Shown here: in pieces, positions 54,206 through 63,039 of the stretch
Layout of the letters: each line of letters begins with the position of its first letter
Position numbering within the stretch: the first letter of the stretch is position 1
DNA from: Planctomycetia bacterium
Lineage (GTDB): Bacteria; Planctomycetota; Planctomycetia; Pirellulales; PNKZ01
DNA: 64,000 bases
Direction of reading: 5' to 3'
NCBI GenBank assembly: GCA_021413845.1
Contig: JAIOPP010000084.1
Coordinates: 1-64,000, forward strand
Notes under the pieces: model-generated
Told to the model about the DNA's origin: nothing
Database searches by the model: none
The model's input: only the letters and a program-made list of their open reading frames with translations
Translations under genes and position numbers: made by a program

Positions 54206-54976
54206 GTGATCGACACGCATTGCCATCTCGATCAGACGGAGTTCGACGTCGATCGTGACGAGGTCGTGCGGAGGGCGCAAGCCGCCGGGGTCGAGGCCCT
54301 GGTCGCCGTCGCCGTGACGGCCGACAGTAGCGACGCGATCTTGAAGTTCATCGCCGATCGCGCGGGCCTTTTCGCCGCCGTCGGCATTCATCCGAATTAT
54401 ACGCATCAGGCGGTTCCCGGCGATTGGGAGCGGATCGAAGCGCTGGTCGACCGGCCGAAGGTCGTCGGGCTCGGCGAAACGGGGCTCGACAAGCATTGGG
54501 ACTACGCCCCGTTCCCGCTCCAGCAAGACTACTTCGATCGGCATATTCGCTTGTCGCAGCGAACGGGGCTGCCGTTCATCGTGCATGCGCGCGACTGCGA
54601 AGCCGACGTCGTTGCGATGCTGGAAGCGGCCCGCGTCCGTGGTCCGTTGCGAGGGGTGATGCATTCGTTCGCCGGCGAGGCGACGACGGCGGCGCGTTGC
54701 TTGGAGCTCGGCATGTACGTCAGCTTCGCGGGCATGGTGACGTTCAAGAAGTCGGAATCACTGCGCACGATCGCAGCGTCGATACCCGACGATCGGCTCT
54801 TGGTCGAAACCGATAGCCCATATCTATCGCCGCAACCGTTGCGAGGGAAGCGAAACGAGCCGGCAAACGTCGCGCATACGCTGCGACTCTTGGCCGAAGT
54901 GCGAGAAACGACGTTCGAGAAGCTCGATCTGCAAACGACCGTGAACGCGCGGCGGCTGTTCGATCGCTTACGTTAA
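54206..54976 (+). CDS. TatD family metal-dependent hydrolase
   Basis: This 256-residue TIM-barrel hydrolase starts at GTG 54206 (MIDTHCHLD). The metal ligands are present: HxH in THCHLD, Glu in GLGETGLD, His in VHARD, His in MHSFAG, and Asp in VETDSPYL. TatD enzymes are 3-prime DNA/RNA exonucleases linked with DNA repair. It converges with the ABC transporter genes, leaving 24 bases between stops. Confidence 0.93.
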   Translation: MIDTHCHLDQTEFDVDRDEVVRRAQAAGVEALVAVAVTADSSDAILKFIADRAGLFAAVGIHPNYTHQAVPGDWERIEALVDRPKVVGLGETGLDKHWDYAPFPLQQDYFDRHIRLSQRTGLPFIVHARDCEADVVAMLEAARVRGPLRGVMHSFAGEATTAARCLELGMYVSFAGMVTFKKSESLRTIAASIPDDRLLVETDSPYLSPQPLRGKRNEPANVAHTLRLLAEVRETTFEKLDLQTTVNARRLFDRLR

Positions 54977-55000
54977 CCGCCAGGGCATCGATCGCCGAGG

Positions 55001-57295
55001 TCAGACCGCGACATGCTCGCGGTGTTCGCGAATCGCTTCCTGAAGCTCTTCTTCGTAGCTCAACGGGTGCGGCAGCCGCGAGAACCACCGCAAGATTCCT
55101 CCGGCGACGACGATGCCCGCCGCGATGATGAGCGGGTGGTACGACAAGCCGGTCTGATCGCTATTGATATCGGCGACCCATTTCCACTGCGGATAGGTCT
55201 CGATCTTCGTTCCGACCCACGTCGTAAGGAACAGCACGGAAGCGTTGTGCGTGATGTGAAACACCATGCCGGGGAAGATGCTTCCCGACTGTACGGCAAG
55301 GTATCCGATGACGAGCCCCAGCAGCGAGGCATTGATCGCTTGCTGCACGGCCATGCCGTGGCTCATGCCGAAGAAGAGCGCACTGAGAACGATGGCTCGC
55401 GTCGGATGCCCGAGCTTGCGAAAGCCCGAGAGAATGAAGCCGCGGAAGGCGAGCTCTTCACAGATCGCCGGCAGGAGGGCGAACGTCGCGAACAGGATAT
55501 AGGGCGTGCGTGGGTCGTCGTTGTTGAAAAGGCTTTGTAATGCGCCGAGTTTCGCCACCATCTCGGGGTTCATCGGATAGAGCTTGGTCAGGAATTGGCT
55601 GACCAGCATCGCCGACGGATATAAGGCGAACGCGAGCAAGATCGCCGCCGGAATGCAAAGCAAATTCGGCTTCGTAAGCAGCAGCGTCTTGCGCGGGCTG
55701 CGCGTCGTGATGATCGTCATCAGAGCCATCGGCAGCATCACGACGACGAGCTGCGTCGTGATCGTCGCTTTCACGATGCCCATGAAGTCGGGCGTCACGT
55801 CGACGATCTTACCGACGAGGAAGTTCATGAAGAAATAAACGGTGAGAATCAGCACGCCGCACAAGGCAGCGCCGGCCGTGGTCGGCGTGTCTTCGCGATC
55901 GCGCAAGAGATGGCGAAACCAAGAGCCGATGCCGCCCCGCTCGCTTTCGCGGAACAGCACGTTTTCGGAATTGAATTGATCGACGGCCCAGCGAATCGCC
56001 AACAGGCAGCAGCTTCCCGTCACGGCGACGACCGGTAGCATGTACCGCAGCACTTCCCAATAATGACCTTCGAGCATCATCTTAAGCAGCAGCACCACTC
56101 CAGTAACGGGAATGAGGCTCATTCCTAAGTTCAACTCGACGCCCGGCGCCATCGGCAGAATGACGAGCGGCATCGTCACGAGCACGAGCGGCATCAGATA
56201 ATACTGGCCTTCCTTCGTGCTGCGCGCGAACGATGCCAGTGCGATGCACAACGCGCTGAACATCGCCGACATCGGCAAGAGCGCGAGGAACAACCAAATC
56301 GGTGCGAGCGGCGGTGGCGGGCCGAAGGCCATGTGCCCTTCGCCACCGAGCAATCCGCCCAGCACGACGGAGCCGGTCAGGCCCATGCTTAGGATGTTGA
56401 GCACGGCCGTGAGCACGCTGAAGAGCATGACCGTCAGGAGTTTCCCCCAGACTATTTCTATGCGCTCGGCAGGGCTGCTCAAGAGCGTTTCGAGCGTCCC
56501 TCGTTCTTTTTCACCGGCGCAAAGATCGATCGCCGGATAGAAGGCGCCGGTAAGTGCCCAAATCAGCAGTAGAAACGGTAGGATCTTGCTCCACATCGCC
56601 GCGTGGCGCTGATCTTTTTCGGCGACGTCTTGATTGTCGAACTCGAACGGCTTGGCCGTCGTTTCCGGGAGATTGCGGCTAGCGAGATTCTCGCGGCCGA
56701 TCGCATCGCTCCAACGATCGAGCACTTCGCGCAGCCGGACGAAAGCAAGTTGCGATTTCTCCTTCGAGGTGTTGTAAAACACTTCGGGGCTCGGCACCGT
56801 GGGGCGCATGTCGACGGGAAGCTCGCTCTTGCCCGTCGCGTCGGCGGTGCGCAACTGCCGGCGGAAGTCTTGGAGCTTGGCGTTGAAATCGGCCGGAAAG
56901 AAGACGGCCGCTTCGTATTCGCCGTCTAAAATCGATTTCTTCGCCGCCGCGGCCGCCGCTTCCTTCGCGTGGGGGTCGCTCCCAGGCTCGGGATCGCGGA
57001 CTTCGAGCTTCAACAGCCGAACGGTATCGACCGTCGAAAACAACTCATCGGCGAAGTGCAGCGTTCCGTCTTCGTCTTTGCGCAGCAGCTTGGGAAAGTC
57101 GGCCGGTTCGTGAAAGCCGAGTACGAGAACCTTCGTCGGTTGCTCGCGCACGAACTGCGTAACCTGAAACAGACTCATTCCCAAGAGCGGATAGAGCAGC
57201 AGGGGCAATACGAAGATCATGAACAGCGTGCGACGATCTCGCATCTGATCGCGCACTTCGCGGGCCAGGACTTCGCGAACGATTTTCCACTTCAT
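55001..57295 (-). CDS. ABC-2 type permease fused to CPBP intramembrane protease
   Basis: The 764-residue protein has two parts. The N-terminal half is an ABC-2/NatB-like permease: a first helix ([17 protein letters not shown]), a large extracytoplasmic domain to about residue 235, then [23 protein letters not shown] and further helices. The C-terminal half, from about 500, is a CPBP (CAAX protease/bacteriocin-processing) domain with EELAFRG (E613, E614, R618), FGMSH (H646) and HITH (H680, H683). These are the metal-binding and catalytic pattern of the family. Such a fusion suggests export coupled to membrane proteolysis. The ATPase gene overlaps its start by four bases. Confidence 0.9.
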   Translation of the reverse strand: MKWKIVREVLAREVRDQMRDRRTLFMIFVLPLLLYPLLGMSLFQVTQFVREQPTKVLVLGFHEPADFPKLLRKDEDGTLHFADELFSTVDTVRLLKLEVRDPEPGSDPHAKEAAAAAAKKSILDGEYEAAVFFPADFNAKLQDFRRQLRTADATGKSELPVDMRPTVPSPEVFYNTSKEKSQLAFVRLREVLDRWSDAIGRENLASRNLPETTAKPFEFDNQDVAEKDQRHAAMWSKILPFLLLIWALTGAFYPAIDLCAGEKERGTLETLLSSPAERIEIVWGKLLTVMLFSVLTAVLNILSMGLTGSVVLGGLLGGEGHMAFGPPPPLAPIWLFLALLPMSAMFSALCIALASFARSTKEGQYYLMPLVLVTMPLVILPMAPGVELNLGMSLIPVTGVVLLLKMMLEGHYWEVLRYMLPVVAVTGSCCLLAIRWAVDQFNSENVLFRESERGGIGSWFRHLLRDREDTPTTAGAALCGVLILTVYFFMNFLVGKIVDVTPDFMGIVKATITTQLVVVMLPMALMTIITTRSPRKTLLLTKPNLLCIPAAILLAFALYPSAMLVSQFLTKLYPMNPEMVAKLGALQSLFNNDDPRTPYILFATFALLPAICEELAFRGFILSGFRKLGHPTRAIVLSALFFGMSHGMAVQQAINASLLGLVIGYLAVQSGSIFPGMVFHITHNASVLFLTTWVGTKIETYPQWKWVADINSDQTGLSYHPLIIAAGIVVAGGILRWFSRLPHPLSYEEELQEAIREHREHVAV

Positions 57296-58107
57296 GGCTT
57301 CGCGCTCGCCTCGATTTCGTGGACCGCAACGGCCGTGTCGTCGACCGCGGCCCCTTCTTCGGTCCGTTGTCGTTCGTGGTCGGAAATGAGACGGAAGAAA
57401 AGCTCTTCCAAATCATGTTCGCTATGACGATCGCGCAGCTCTTCCAACGTCCCTTCGGCGAGAATGTGTCCCCGATACATGATCGCGATGCGGTTACAGA
57501 GCTTCTCCGCCTCACGCATGATGTGTGTGCTGAAGATGACGCATTTGCCTTGCTCGCGCAATTCGGCGACCGTGTTCACCAGCGCTCGGGCGACGAGCAC
57601 ATCGAGGCCCGACGTGGCTTCATCGAAGATCAGCACCGGGGGATCATGCACTAACGCGCGGGCGATCGATACCTTCTGCTTCATGCCGGTCGACATCTTC
57701 GCGCCGAGCTGATCGCGAATGTCGTTCATCTTCAAACGGGCGAACAGGTCTTCCATGCGCGAGCGCAGATGCTCGTCGCTCAGACCATAGAGCCGGCCGA
57801 AGAACTCAACCATTTCCCAGGCCGTCATCCGATCGTAGATGCCGGTATTGGCCGACATGAAGCCGATCTGATGCCGCACTTGCGACGGCTGCGTGAGGAC
57901 GTCGCAACCGTTGACGGTCGCGGTGCCGTCGCTCGGCCGGAGCACGGTGCTGATGATGCGCAGCGCCGTCGTCTTGCCGGCGCCGTTCGGGCCGAGCAGG
58001 CCGTAGATCTCGCCGGGGAACGCGTCGAAAGAAATGCCTGCGAGCGCGGAGAACTTGCCGCGCTTCACGTCTGCATAAACTTTCGTGAGATTCCGAACGT
58101 GAATCAT
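57292..58107 (-). CDS. ABC transporter ATP-binding protein (NatA-like)
   Basis: This 271-residue ATPase has Walker [10 protein letters not shown], signature [15 protein letters not shown], Walker [15 protein letters not shown] and the switch His in [11 protein letters not shown]. It powers the permease/CPBP protein next to it. The ATG of the permease overlaps its TGA (ATGA), a translational coupling. ATG 58107 starts at the conserved [11 protein letters not shown] strand; the open frame extends to a TTG at 58164. Confidence 0.93.
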   Translation of the reverse strand: MIHVRNLTKVYADVKRGKFSALAGISFDAFPGEIYGLLGPNGAGKTTALRIISTVLRPSDGTATVNGCDVLTQPSQVRHQIGFMSANTGIYDRMTAWEMVEFFGRLYGLSDEHLRSRMEDLFARLKMNDIRDQLGAKMSTGMKQKVSIARALVHDPPVLIFDEATSGLDVLVARALVNTVAELREQGKCVIFSTHIMREAEKLCNRIAIMYRGHILAEGTLEELRDRHSEHDLEELFFRLISDHERQRTEEGAAVDDTAVAVHEIEASAKP

Positions 58108-58270
58108 CGCCAAAGGCCGCCGGTGCGAAGGAATCTTGGAACGAAGAGAACGAGGCTCAGCCAACGGTGTCGTTTAAGTTTGCGTCACGCTCGGAGGTAG
58201 CGCATAGCCCCTCTAGTCGGAGGACTGCGCGCACTTTCGTGAAACGGATACCTGAATGTAGCTTATTTCG

Positions 58271-59377
58271 TCAGGCCGTCACGGCGACAACCGGCTCTTC
58301 CGGCGCGGCGTCGATCAATTCGTAGCGGACGTTCCGTTGGCGGGGGATATAACCGAGCTCGCTGATCGCTCCTCGAATTTGTTCCAAATTCAAATAATGC
58401 ACGGTGCCCGCCGAAGCCACGACGTTCTCCTCGATCATGAGGCTGCCCATGTCGTTGGCCCCGAAAAGCAGGGCTAATTGGCCGATTTTCAAACCTTGCG
58501 TGACCCAGCTCGATTGGATGTTCGGGAAGTTATCGAGATAAAGCCGCGCAACCGCTTGCGTTTTCAAGTAGTCGAACGAGCCGTGCTTCTTGAGGTGCGC
58601 AAGGTCCGTATGTTCCGGTTGAAACGACCAACAGATAAATGCCGTGAAGCCGCCGGTCTCGTCTTGCAATCCGCGTAATCGTTCTAAGTGTTCGATTCGT
58701 TCGGCGAGCGTTTCGACATGGCCGAACATCATCGTCGCCGAGCCGAGGCCGCCGAGCAGGTGCCATTGCCGGCAGACCTCGAGCCATTCGTTGGTCATCG
58801 CCTTGCCGCGCGTGATTTCCTTGCGGACCCGATCGACGAGAATTTCGCCTCCGCCTCCCGGCAGGCTGCCGAGGCCGGCCGCTTTCAGCCGTTCGAGCAC
58901 GGTCCGAATCGGCAGCTTCGAGAGCTTATGCAAGGCATAAATCTCGGGGGGCGAGAACGCATGGAGGTTCACTTGCGGAAAGCGTTCTTTAAGCGTTCGT
59001 AAAAGGTCTTCGTACCACTCGATCGGCAACTCGGGATTCATGCCCCCTTGCATCAGCACCTGGTCGCCGCCGAGAGCGATCGTCTCTTCGATCTTCTGAA
59101 AGATCGTCGGTTTGTCGAGCACATAACCTTCCGGACTCTTCGGCTTGCGGTAGAACGCGCAAAAATCGCAAACCGCACTACAAACGTTCGTGTAGTTGAT
59201 GTTGCGGTCGATGTTGTAGGTGCGATACGGCTCGGGATGCAGGCGGCGCGTCACGGCATCGGCGGCACGCCCGATCGCCGTGAGCTCACGGCTTTCCAAC
59301 AGCGCAAGGCCTTCTTCCGGCGACAAGCGTTCGCCGGCCACGGCCTTATCAAGCACCTTCGAAATGGAAGCTACCAA
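58271..59377 (-). CDS. mqnC: Cyclic dehypoxanthinyl futalosine synthase
   Basis: This is a radical SAM enzyme of the futalosine menaquinone pathway, 368 residues. The cluster motif is CSAVCDFCAFYR. GGDQVLMQGGMNPELPIEWY and VASAGTVHYLNL are family blocks that separate MqnC from MqnE. The start is TTG 59377 with GGGAG seven bases upstream, inside the end of mqnA (29-base overlap), so translation is coupled. Confidence 0.93.
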   Translation of the reverse strand: MVASISKVLDKAVAGERLSPEEGLALLESRELTAIGRAADAVTRRLHPEPYRTYNIDRNINYTNVCSAVCDFCAFYRKPKSPEGYVLDKPTIFQKIEETIALGGDQVLMQGGMNPELPIEWYEDLLRTLKERFPQVNLHAFSPPEIYALHKLSKLPIRTVLERLKAAGLGSLPGGGGEILVDRVRKEITRGKAMTNEWLEVCRQWHLLGGLGSATMMFGHVETLAERIEHLERLRGLQDETGGFTAFICWSFQPEHTDLAHLKKHGSFDYLKTQAVARLYLDNFPNIQSSWVTQGLKIGQLALLFGANDMGSLMIEENVVASAGTVHYLNLEQIRGAISELGYIPRQRNVRYELIDAAPEEPVVAVTA

Positions 59378-60155
59378 CGTCGACTCCCGGTGGAGCGAGA
59401 TGCATTTCTCTCGCTAACTTTTGAAATAGCGCGAGCCCACGGGCCTCGCGCGATCCCAAGTAAAAATACAGATTATCGCGCAAGTATGCGAGGCATTCGG
59501 GCACGGTGAGACCAAGCGCTGGCGCTTCGCGCTCGGCGATCGAAGCGAGATTGGCGATGCCGGCGTCGCGCGAGCGTTCGAGGGCTTTATCGATCCCTTG
59601 CAAATCGACGCCGGCCCGAGCGGTCCACATGGCGAATACGAACGGCAGCTCGGCCCAACGACACCACTCGTCGCCGAGATCCCAGATCGTGTGGAACGAT
59701 CCGGCCGGTGCGTGCATGGCTCGATCGCCGATCAGCAGCACCGCGTCGGCCCGGCTTTGTCCGAGCGAGTCGCCGAGCGGCAGCGGCTCGATCTCGGGCT
59801 CGATGCCGTAACGCTGTTTGAGCAGGATCTTCGTCAGGGCGGCGCTGGTACGCGAGCCCTCGTCGAGTGCGAGCGAGCGAATCTTATCCGGTGGGGTGCG
59901 GCAATACAGCTTTACGGACAGGACCGGCCCTCGGCAGCCGATGCATGCGTCGGAGACGATCGTATAGGTCGGATCTTGAAAGAACTCGATCGACGGGATC
60001 AGTGCAACGTCGAGCGTGCCCGCCGCTAAGGCGTCGGCGAGCTTGCTGGGATAGTCGAGTACGAGCTCGGCATCGGGCGCGAAGCGAGCGAAGTCGTAGA
60101 TGAGCGGCTTCGTATTGAGATAGCTAACCGCGCCGACGCGGATTTTGGTTGCCAT
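59349..60155 (-). CDS. mqnA: Chorismate dehydratase
   Basis: MqnA converts chorismate to 3-[(1-carboxyvinyl)oxy]benzoate, the first step of the futalosine route. The 268-residue periplasmic-binding-protein-like fold starts IRVGAVSYLNTKPLIYDF and has ALIPSIEFF, LALDEGSRTS and LPFVFAMWTARA. It heads the mqnA-mqnC pair; mqnB, mqnD and mqnE are not in the window. Confidence 0.93.
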   Translation of the reverse strand: MATKIRVGAVSYLNTKPLIYDFARFAPDAELVLDYPSKLADALAAGTLDVALIPSIEFFQDPTYTIVSDACIGCRGPVLSVKLYCRTPPDKIRSLALDEGSRTSAALTKILLKQRYGIEPEIEPLPLGDSLGQSRADAVLLIGDRAMHAPAGSFHTIWDLGDEWCRWAELPFVFAMWTARAGVDLQGIDKALERSRDAGIANLASIAEREAPALGLTVPECLAYLRDNLYFYLGSREARGLALFQKLAREMHLAPPGVDVGSFHFEGA

Positions 60156-60482
60156 AATAAGTTCGCCGATTTGATCGCAAAGCGCGATTCCCGATCGTGA
60201 ATCCTTTCACAATGTATTATAGGGCCCTTAGGTAAAGGGAAAAGGGCCTGAGAACGCATCTCCTCACGGTTGGTAACCGCATCCTGAGGTCGAAATTAAC
60301 CGCCGAATGGGATGATATCTGAATCGGGCTGCGGAAAATCACGGCTTCGACTGAGCTTGCTCGAAATGGCTACTTCTCCGATGATATGCCCGCTAGAAAA
60401 CCGGTTCGCTTAGATTGTCGGCGCGACGTTTCGTCGCCGGCAATTTTCATAGTTCAGCATGGAATGCTGGAGGAGAGTTAGG
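60156..60482. other. Divergent promoter region between mqnA and the cyclophilin gene
   Basis: About 326 bases with no gene. On the minus strand TATAAT (60221 to 60216) lies about 60 bases before the mqnA ATG and could be its -10; no good -35 is present. GGAGGAGAG just before 60483 is a strong ribosome site for the next gene. Confidence 0.5.
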
Positions 60483-61211
60483 ATGACTCATGGATTCGTT
60501 CGCGGCGCTCTGTTTCTCTCGGCGCTGGTTTGCACGGCGGCCATAGGTTGCAATAAAGCGGCCGAAGAAGCTCCGACGGCTTCGGCGAACGCCGGCGCAC
60601 CGGCTGCTGCCGAGCCTGCCCCTGCCGGCGGACCTGCGGTTGCGAAAAACGAAGTGAACCACGTCAGCGCTGACGGCGTCCGCACGGTGACGAAGGTCGA
60701 GTTGCCGAACCCGGTCATTCTGATGAAGACCTCGCTCGGCGATATCTATCTGAGGCTGAATCAGAAAGCGGCTCCGCGAACCGTTTCGAATTTCGTCGAT
60801 TACGTGATCACGCGGCATTACGACGGCACGATCTTCCACCAAATCAACGGTGGTTACGTCGTGCTCGGCGGCACGTTCGACGAAAAGTTGAAGCCGAAAA
60901 CGGTACGATATCCGATCCCGAACGAAGCGGCGAACGGCTTGAAGAACAAACGGGGCACGATCGCGATGTCGCGTAATCCCGCCGACCCGAACAGCGCGAC
61001 TTCGCAGTTCTTCATCAACCTATCCGACAACCCGAAGCTCGATCGAGCGGGCGACAAGCCGGAAGACGCCGGTTTTTGCGTATTTGGTGAAGTCGTCGAA
61101 GGGCTCGATGTGCTGGAGAAGATCGCGCAAGTTCAAACTGCGTCCGTGAAAGGCTTCGAGAAGCTTCCGGTGCAGACGGTCTCGGTGCAGACGATGAAGC
61201 TGATGCGCTAG
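60483..61211 (+). CDS. Cyclophilin-type peptidyl-prolyl isomerase lipoprotein
   Basis: The 242-residue protein has a lipoprotein signal (VCTAAIGCNKA, lipidated C23), a Pro/Ala-rich linker to about residue 55 and a cyclophilin domain. ATG 60483 is chosen over 60459 because of the GGAGGAGAG site upstream. The domain keeps TSLGDIYLRL, RGTIAMSR and TSQFFINL. But the FHR...QGG segment reads TIFHQINGGYVVLGG: the catalytic Arg is Gln (Q120) and the Gln of QGG is Leu. Isomerase activity may therefore be weak or lost, leaving a binding or chaperone role in the periplasm. Confidence 0.88.
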   Translation: MTHGFVRGALFLSALVCTAAIGCNKAAEEAPTASANAGAPAAAEPAPAGGPAVAKNEVNHVSADGVRTVTKVELPNPVILMKTSLGDIYLRLNQKAAPRTVSNFVDYVITRHYDGTIFHQINGGYVVLGGTFDEKLKPKTVRYPIPNEAANGLKNKRGTIAMSRNPADPNSATSQFFINLSDNPKLDRAGDKPEDAGFCVFGEVVEGLDVLEKIAQVQTASVKGFEKLPVQTVSVQTMKLMR

Positions 61212-61218
61212 TCGCGTT

Positions 61219-61872
61219 CTAACGGCTACCGGTGCCGGTGCGTTGCGCACCGGCTTGGCGGGCGAGCGCCGACTTATGGAGTTGCGCCAAAGCCAGCGTC
61301 AATTGCTTCTCGTCATAGATCTTTCCGGTCGGCTTCTCGAAGTTTCCTTTGCCGTCTTGCGAGAGCATACGGCTTAAGTCGTGGCCACCTGGGCTGTTCG
61401 CCATATATTGCAACAGTTTGTGGCCGTCGGGACCGATGACGAGCCGTTCGATCGTACTCCGGCCTTGCGGGAGTTGCGAAAGCCGATCGAGCTTGTCGTA
61501 GCCGAGCGGTAGGGCTTGGATGTTACGCGAGAATTGCTTGCCGAGTTTGCTCGATAGCTGTTGCGCGAGGAAGCTCTTGTCGTCGAGCGTTTGCTTCAGC
61601 AACGTTTCTCGATCGCCGGCTTCCAGTTGCCAGCCGGTCTTGCGCTCCAATGTTTTGAGCGCCTCTTCGACCTTGCCGCGGGTCAGAAAGTCGCCGCTGC
61701 GATAGTCTCGTTGGTAAGAGAAATGCTCTTGGATCGCAGCGTGGATGTCGATCGTACGGGGCACGGAGGCCGTTTGCGCGGCTTCGAGCTTGCTCGCCGA
61801 ACCGACGAGGCCGACGAAGGTGCCGAGCCCGATGGCAAAGATCGATCGAAAGATCCGAATTGCTCGCAACAT
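61219..61872 (-). CDS. Secreted protein of unknown function
   Basis: ATG 61872 gives a signal peptide (MLRAIRIFRSIFAIGLGTFV..., cleavage near SKLEAAQ). The frame stays open to 62295 but upstream sequence is not protein-like. The mature part of about 185 residues is helical and charged (YRSGDFLTRGKVEEALKTLE, LAQQLSSKLGKQFSRNIQAL). It has GKIYDEKQLTLALAQLH near the C-terminus. I see no known motif. It converges with the cyclophilin gene, with seven bases between stops. Confidence 0.72.
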   Translation of the reverse strand: MLRAIRIFRSIFAIGLGTFVGLVGSASKLEAAQTASVPRTIDIHAAIQEHFSYQRDYRSGDFLTRGKVEEALKTLERKTGWQLEAGDRETLLKQTLDDKSFLAQQLSSKLGKQFSRNIQALPLGYDKLDRLSQLPQGRSTIERLVIGPDGHKLLQYMANSPGGHDLSRMLSQDGKGNFEKPTGKIYDEKQLTLALAQLHKSALARQAGAQRTGTGSR

Positions 61873-62049
61873 GATGCGCACCTGGAAGTGAATCCAACGG
61901 AAACCGGCAAGTTTGCCGCTCAAGTAACCGTACCTTGATTGTTTCGGCTTTTTTGCATCGTCGGGTGCAAGCGACTCGAATTCGAGTAAGCTAGCGATCG
62001 TCCGCCGTTCCGGTCGTACCGCTTTTTCCAGATAACGAGCCCCGCGCCG

Positions 62050-62352
62050 ATGTCGATCCTTGTCCATGCCGTCGATCGACCGAGCCTCGCACCGTTCGAG
62101 ATGCCCGACCGTTTCCGTACGGAAGTCGCGTATTTTATGAGCCTTCCCGGCGAACCGGGCGTGCCGGAGTTGAAGCCGGGGGAGTATTGGATTTCGCCGG
62201 CAAGTGCCAAGACATGGCTTGAGGAAGGGATCTTCAGTCTCGTCTCGCCGCTCGATAGCGCCAGCCGTGCCGAGATCGAACTGAGCGAAGCTCAAGAGTC
62301 GTGGCTGGAATGGATGGTTGCCTCGGGCGTCGATCGTATTCGCCTCGGCTGA
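62050..62352 (+). CDS. Small acidic protein of unknown function
   Basis: This 100-residue protein, MSILVHAVDRPSLAPFEMPD to SGVDRIRLG, has no signal peptide or membrane span. It contains GEYWISPASAKTWLEEGIFSLVSPL and an acidic helix (IELSEAQESWLEWMV). I do not recognise a family. It is divergent from the secreted-protein gene at 61872, 177 bases away. Confidence 0.65.
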   Translation: MSILVHAVDRPSLAPFEMPDRFRTEVAYFMSLPGEPGVPELKPGEYWISPASAKTWLEEGIFSLVSPLDSASRAEIELSEAQESWLEWMVASGVDRIRLG

Positions 62353-62666
62353 CGGAATCGTTAACGGCGTGATTCCGCCAACTTGTCGTGCTCACGGCTC
62401 ATGATGGGCTACGGCATTTTGTCGTGTTGAGCGCCAAGAGCGAACCTCGTACAACGATTTGCCTCTTATTTAGCACCAAACGCATGTACGAACCGTACAT
62501 CGCCCGGCGGCTTTGTAAGGGAAATTGCTATCATGCAAGGCAGATTAAATTCTGCATATTTTCCCCGTAACCACACGGAAAACATTGAAATTTCGGATCG
62601 AGAATGGTTAGGATAAAAACGGCACAAATGCCGACGTTCAGTACGCAGGTGGAAGGAATTACCGAC
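62353..62666. other. Intergenic region
   Basis: About 314 bases. No gene is supported; a small hairpin CGGCA-CAAA-TGCCG (62620-62633) lies in the leader of the next gene. AAGGA just before 62667 is its ribosome site. Confidence 0.5.
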
Positions 62667-62963
62667 ATGGCTAACACGACTTATTACGTTCAAGAGTGCC
62701 CGACATGCGGGCGAAAACTCAACGTGCGCGTCGAATATCTCGGCCGTAAAGTCGTTTGCCAACACTGTCGAGCCCCGTTCCTCGCCTGGGATCCCGAAGG
62801 GGCTCCGACTCAAGAATCGTCCCTGTCCGGTACCCGACTCTTAGACCGCGCACAAGAGCTGATCGAGCAAGCCGAAGCGAAGATCGCGGAGTCGCGCATC
62901 ATCCGCGCACGGATCGATCCCGATAGCGCGAAGGCTCGCGAAAAGACGAACGCCGTGACCTAA
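62667..62963 (+). CDS. Small zinc-ribbon protein
   Basis: The 98-residue protein has CPTCGRKLNVRVEYLGRKVV and then CQHC: two CxxC knuckles at about residues 11-14 and 32-35 that should bind one zinc. A charged helical C-terminus follows (LLDRAQELIEQAEAKIAESR). ATG 62667 is chosen because AAGGA is nine bases upstream. Function is unknown; such ribbons in planctomycetes often occur at the head of larger proteins, here alone. Confidence 0.75.
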   Translation: MANTTYYVQECPTCGRKLNVRVEYLGRKVVCQHCRAPFLAWDPEGAPTQESSLSGTRLLDRAQELIEQAEAKIAESRIIRARIDPDSAKAREKTNAVT

Positions 62964-62988
62964 CGCCGCCACGAAATCGCCGATTTTT

Positions 62989-63029
62989 CAAGCTGCCGTG
63001 TCGTGCCCGACACGGCAGCTTGCGTTTTT
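62989..63029 (+). terminator. Intrinsic terminator after the zinc-ribbon gene
   Basis: A 15-bp perfect stem (62989-63003 with 63008-63022, core AAGCTGCCGTGTCG) with a TGCC loop is followed by five T at 63025-63029. It ends the zinc-ribbon transcript before the convergent aroA. Confidence 0.92.
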
Positions 63030-63039
63030 GGGCCGAGGT

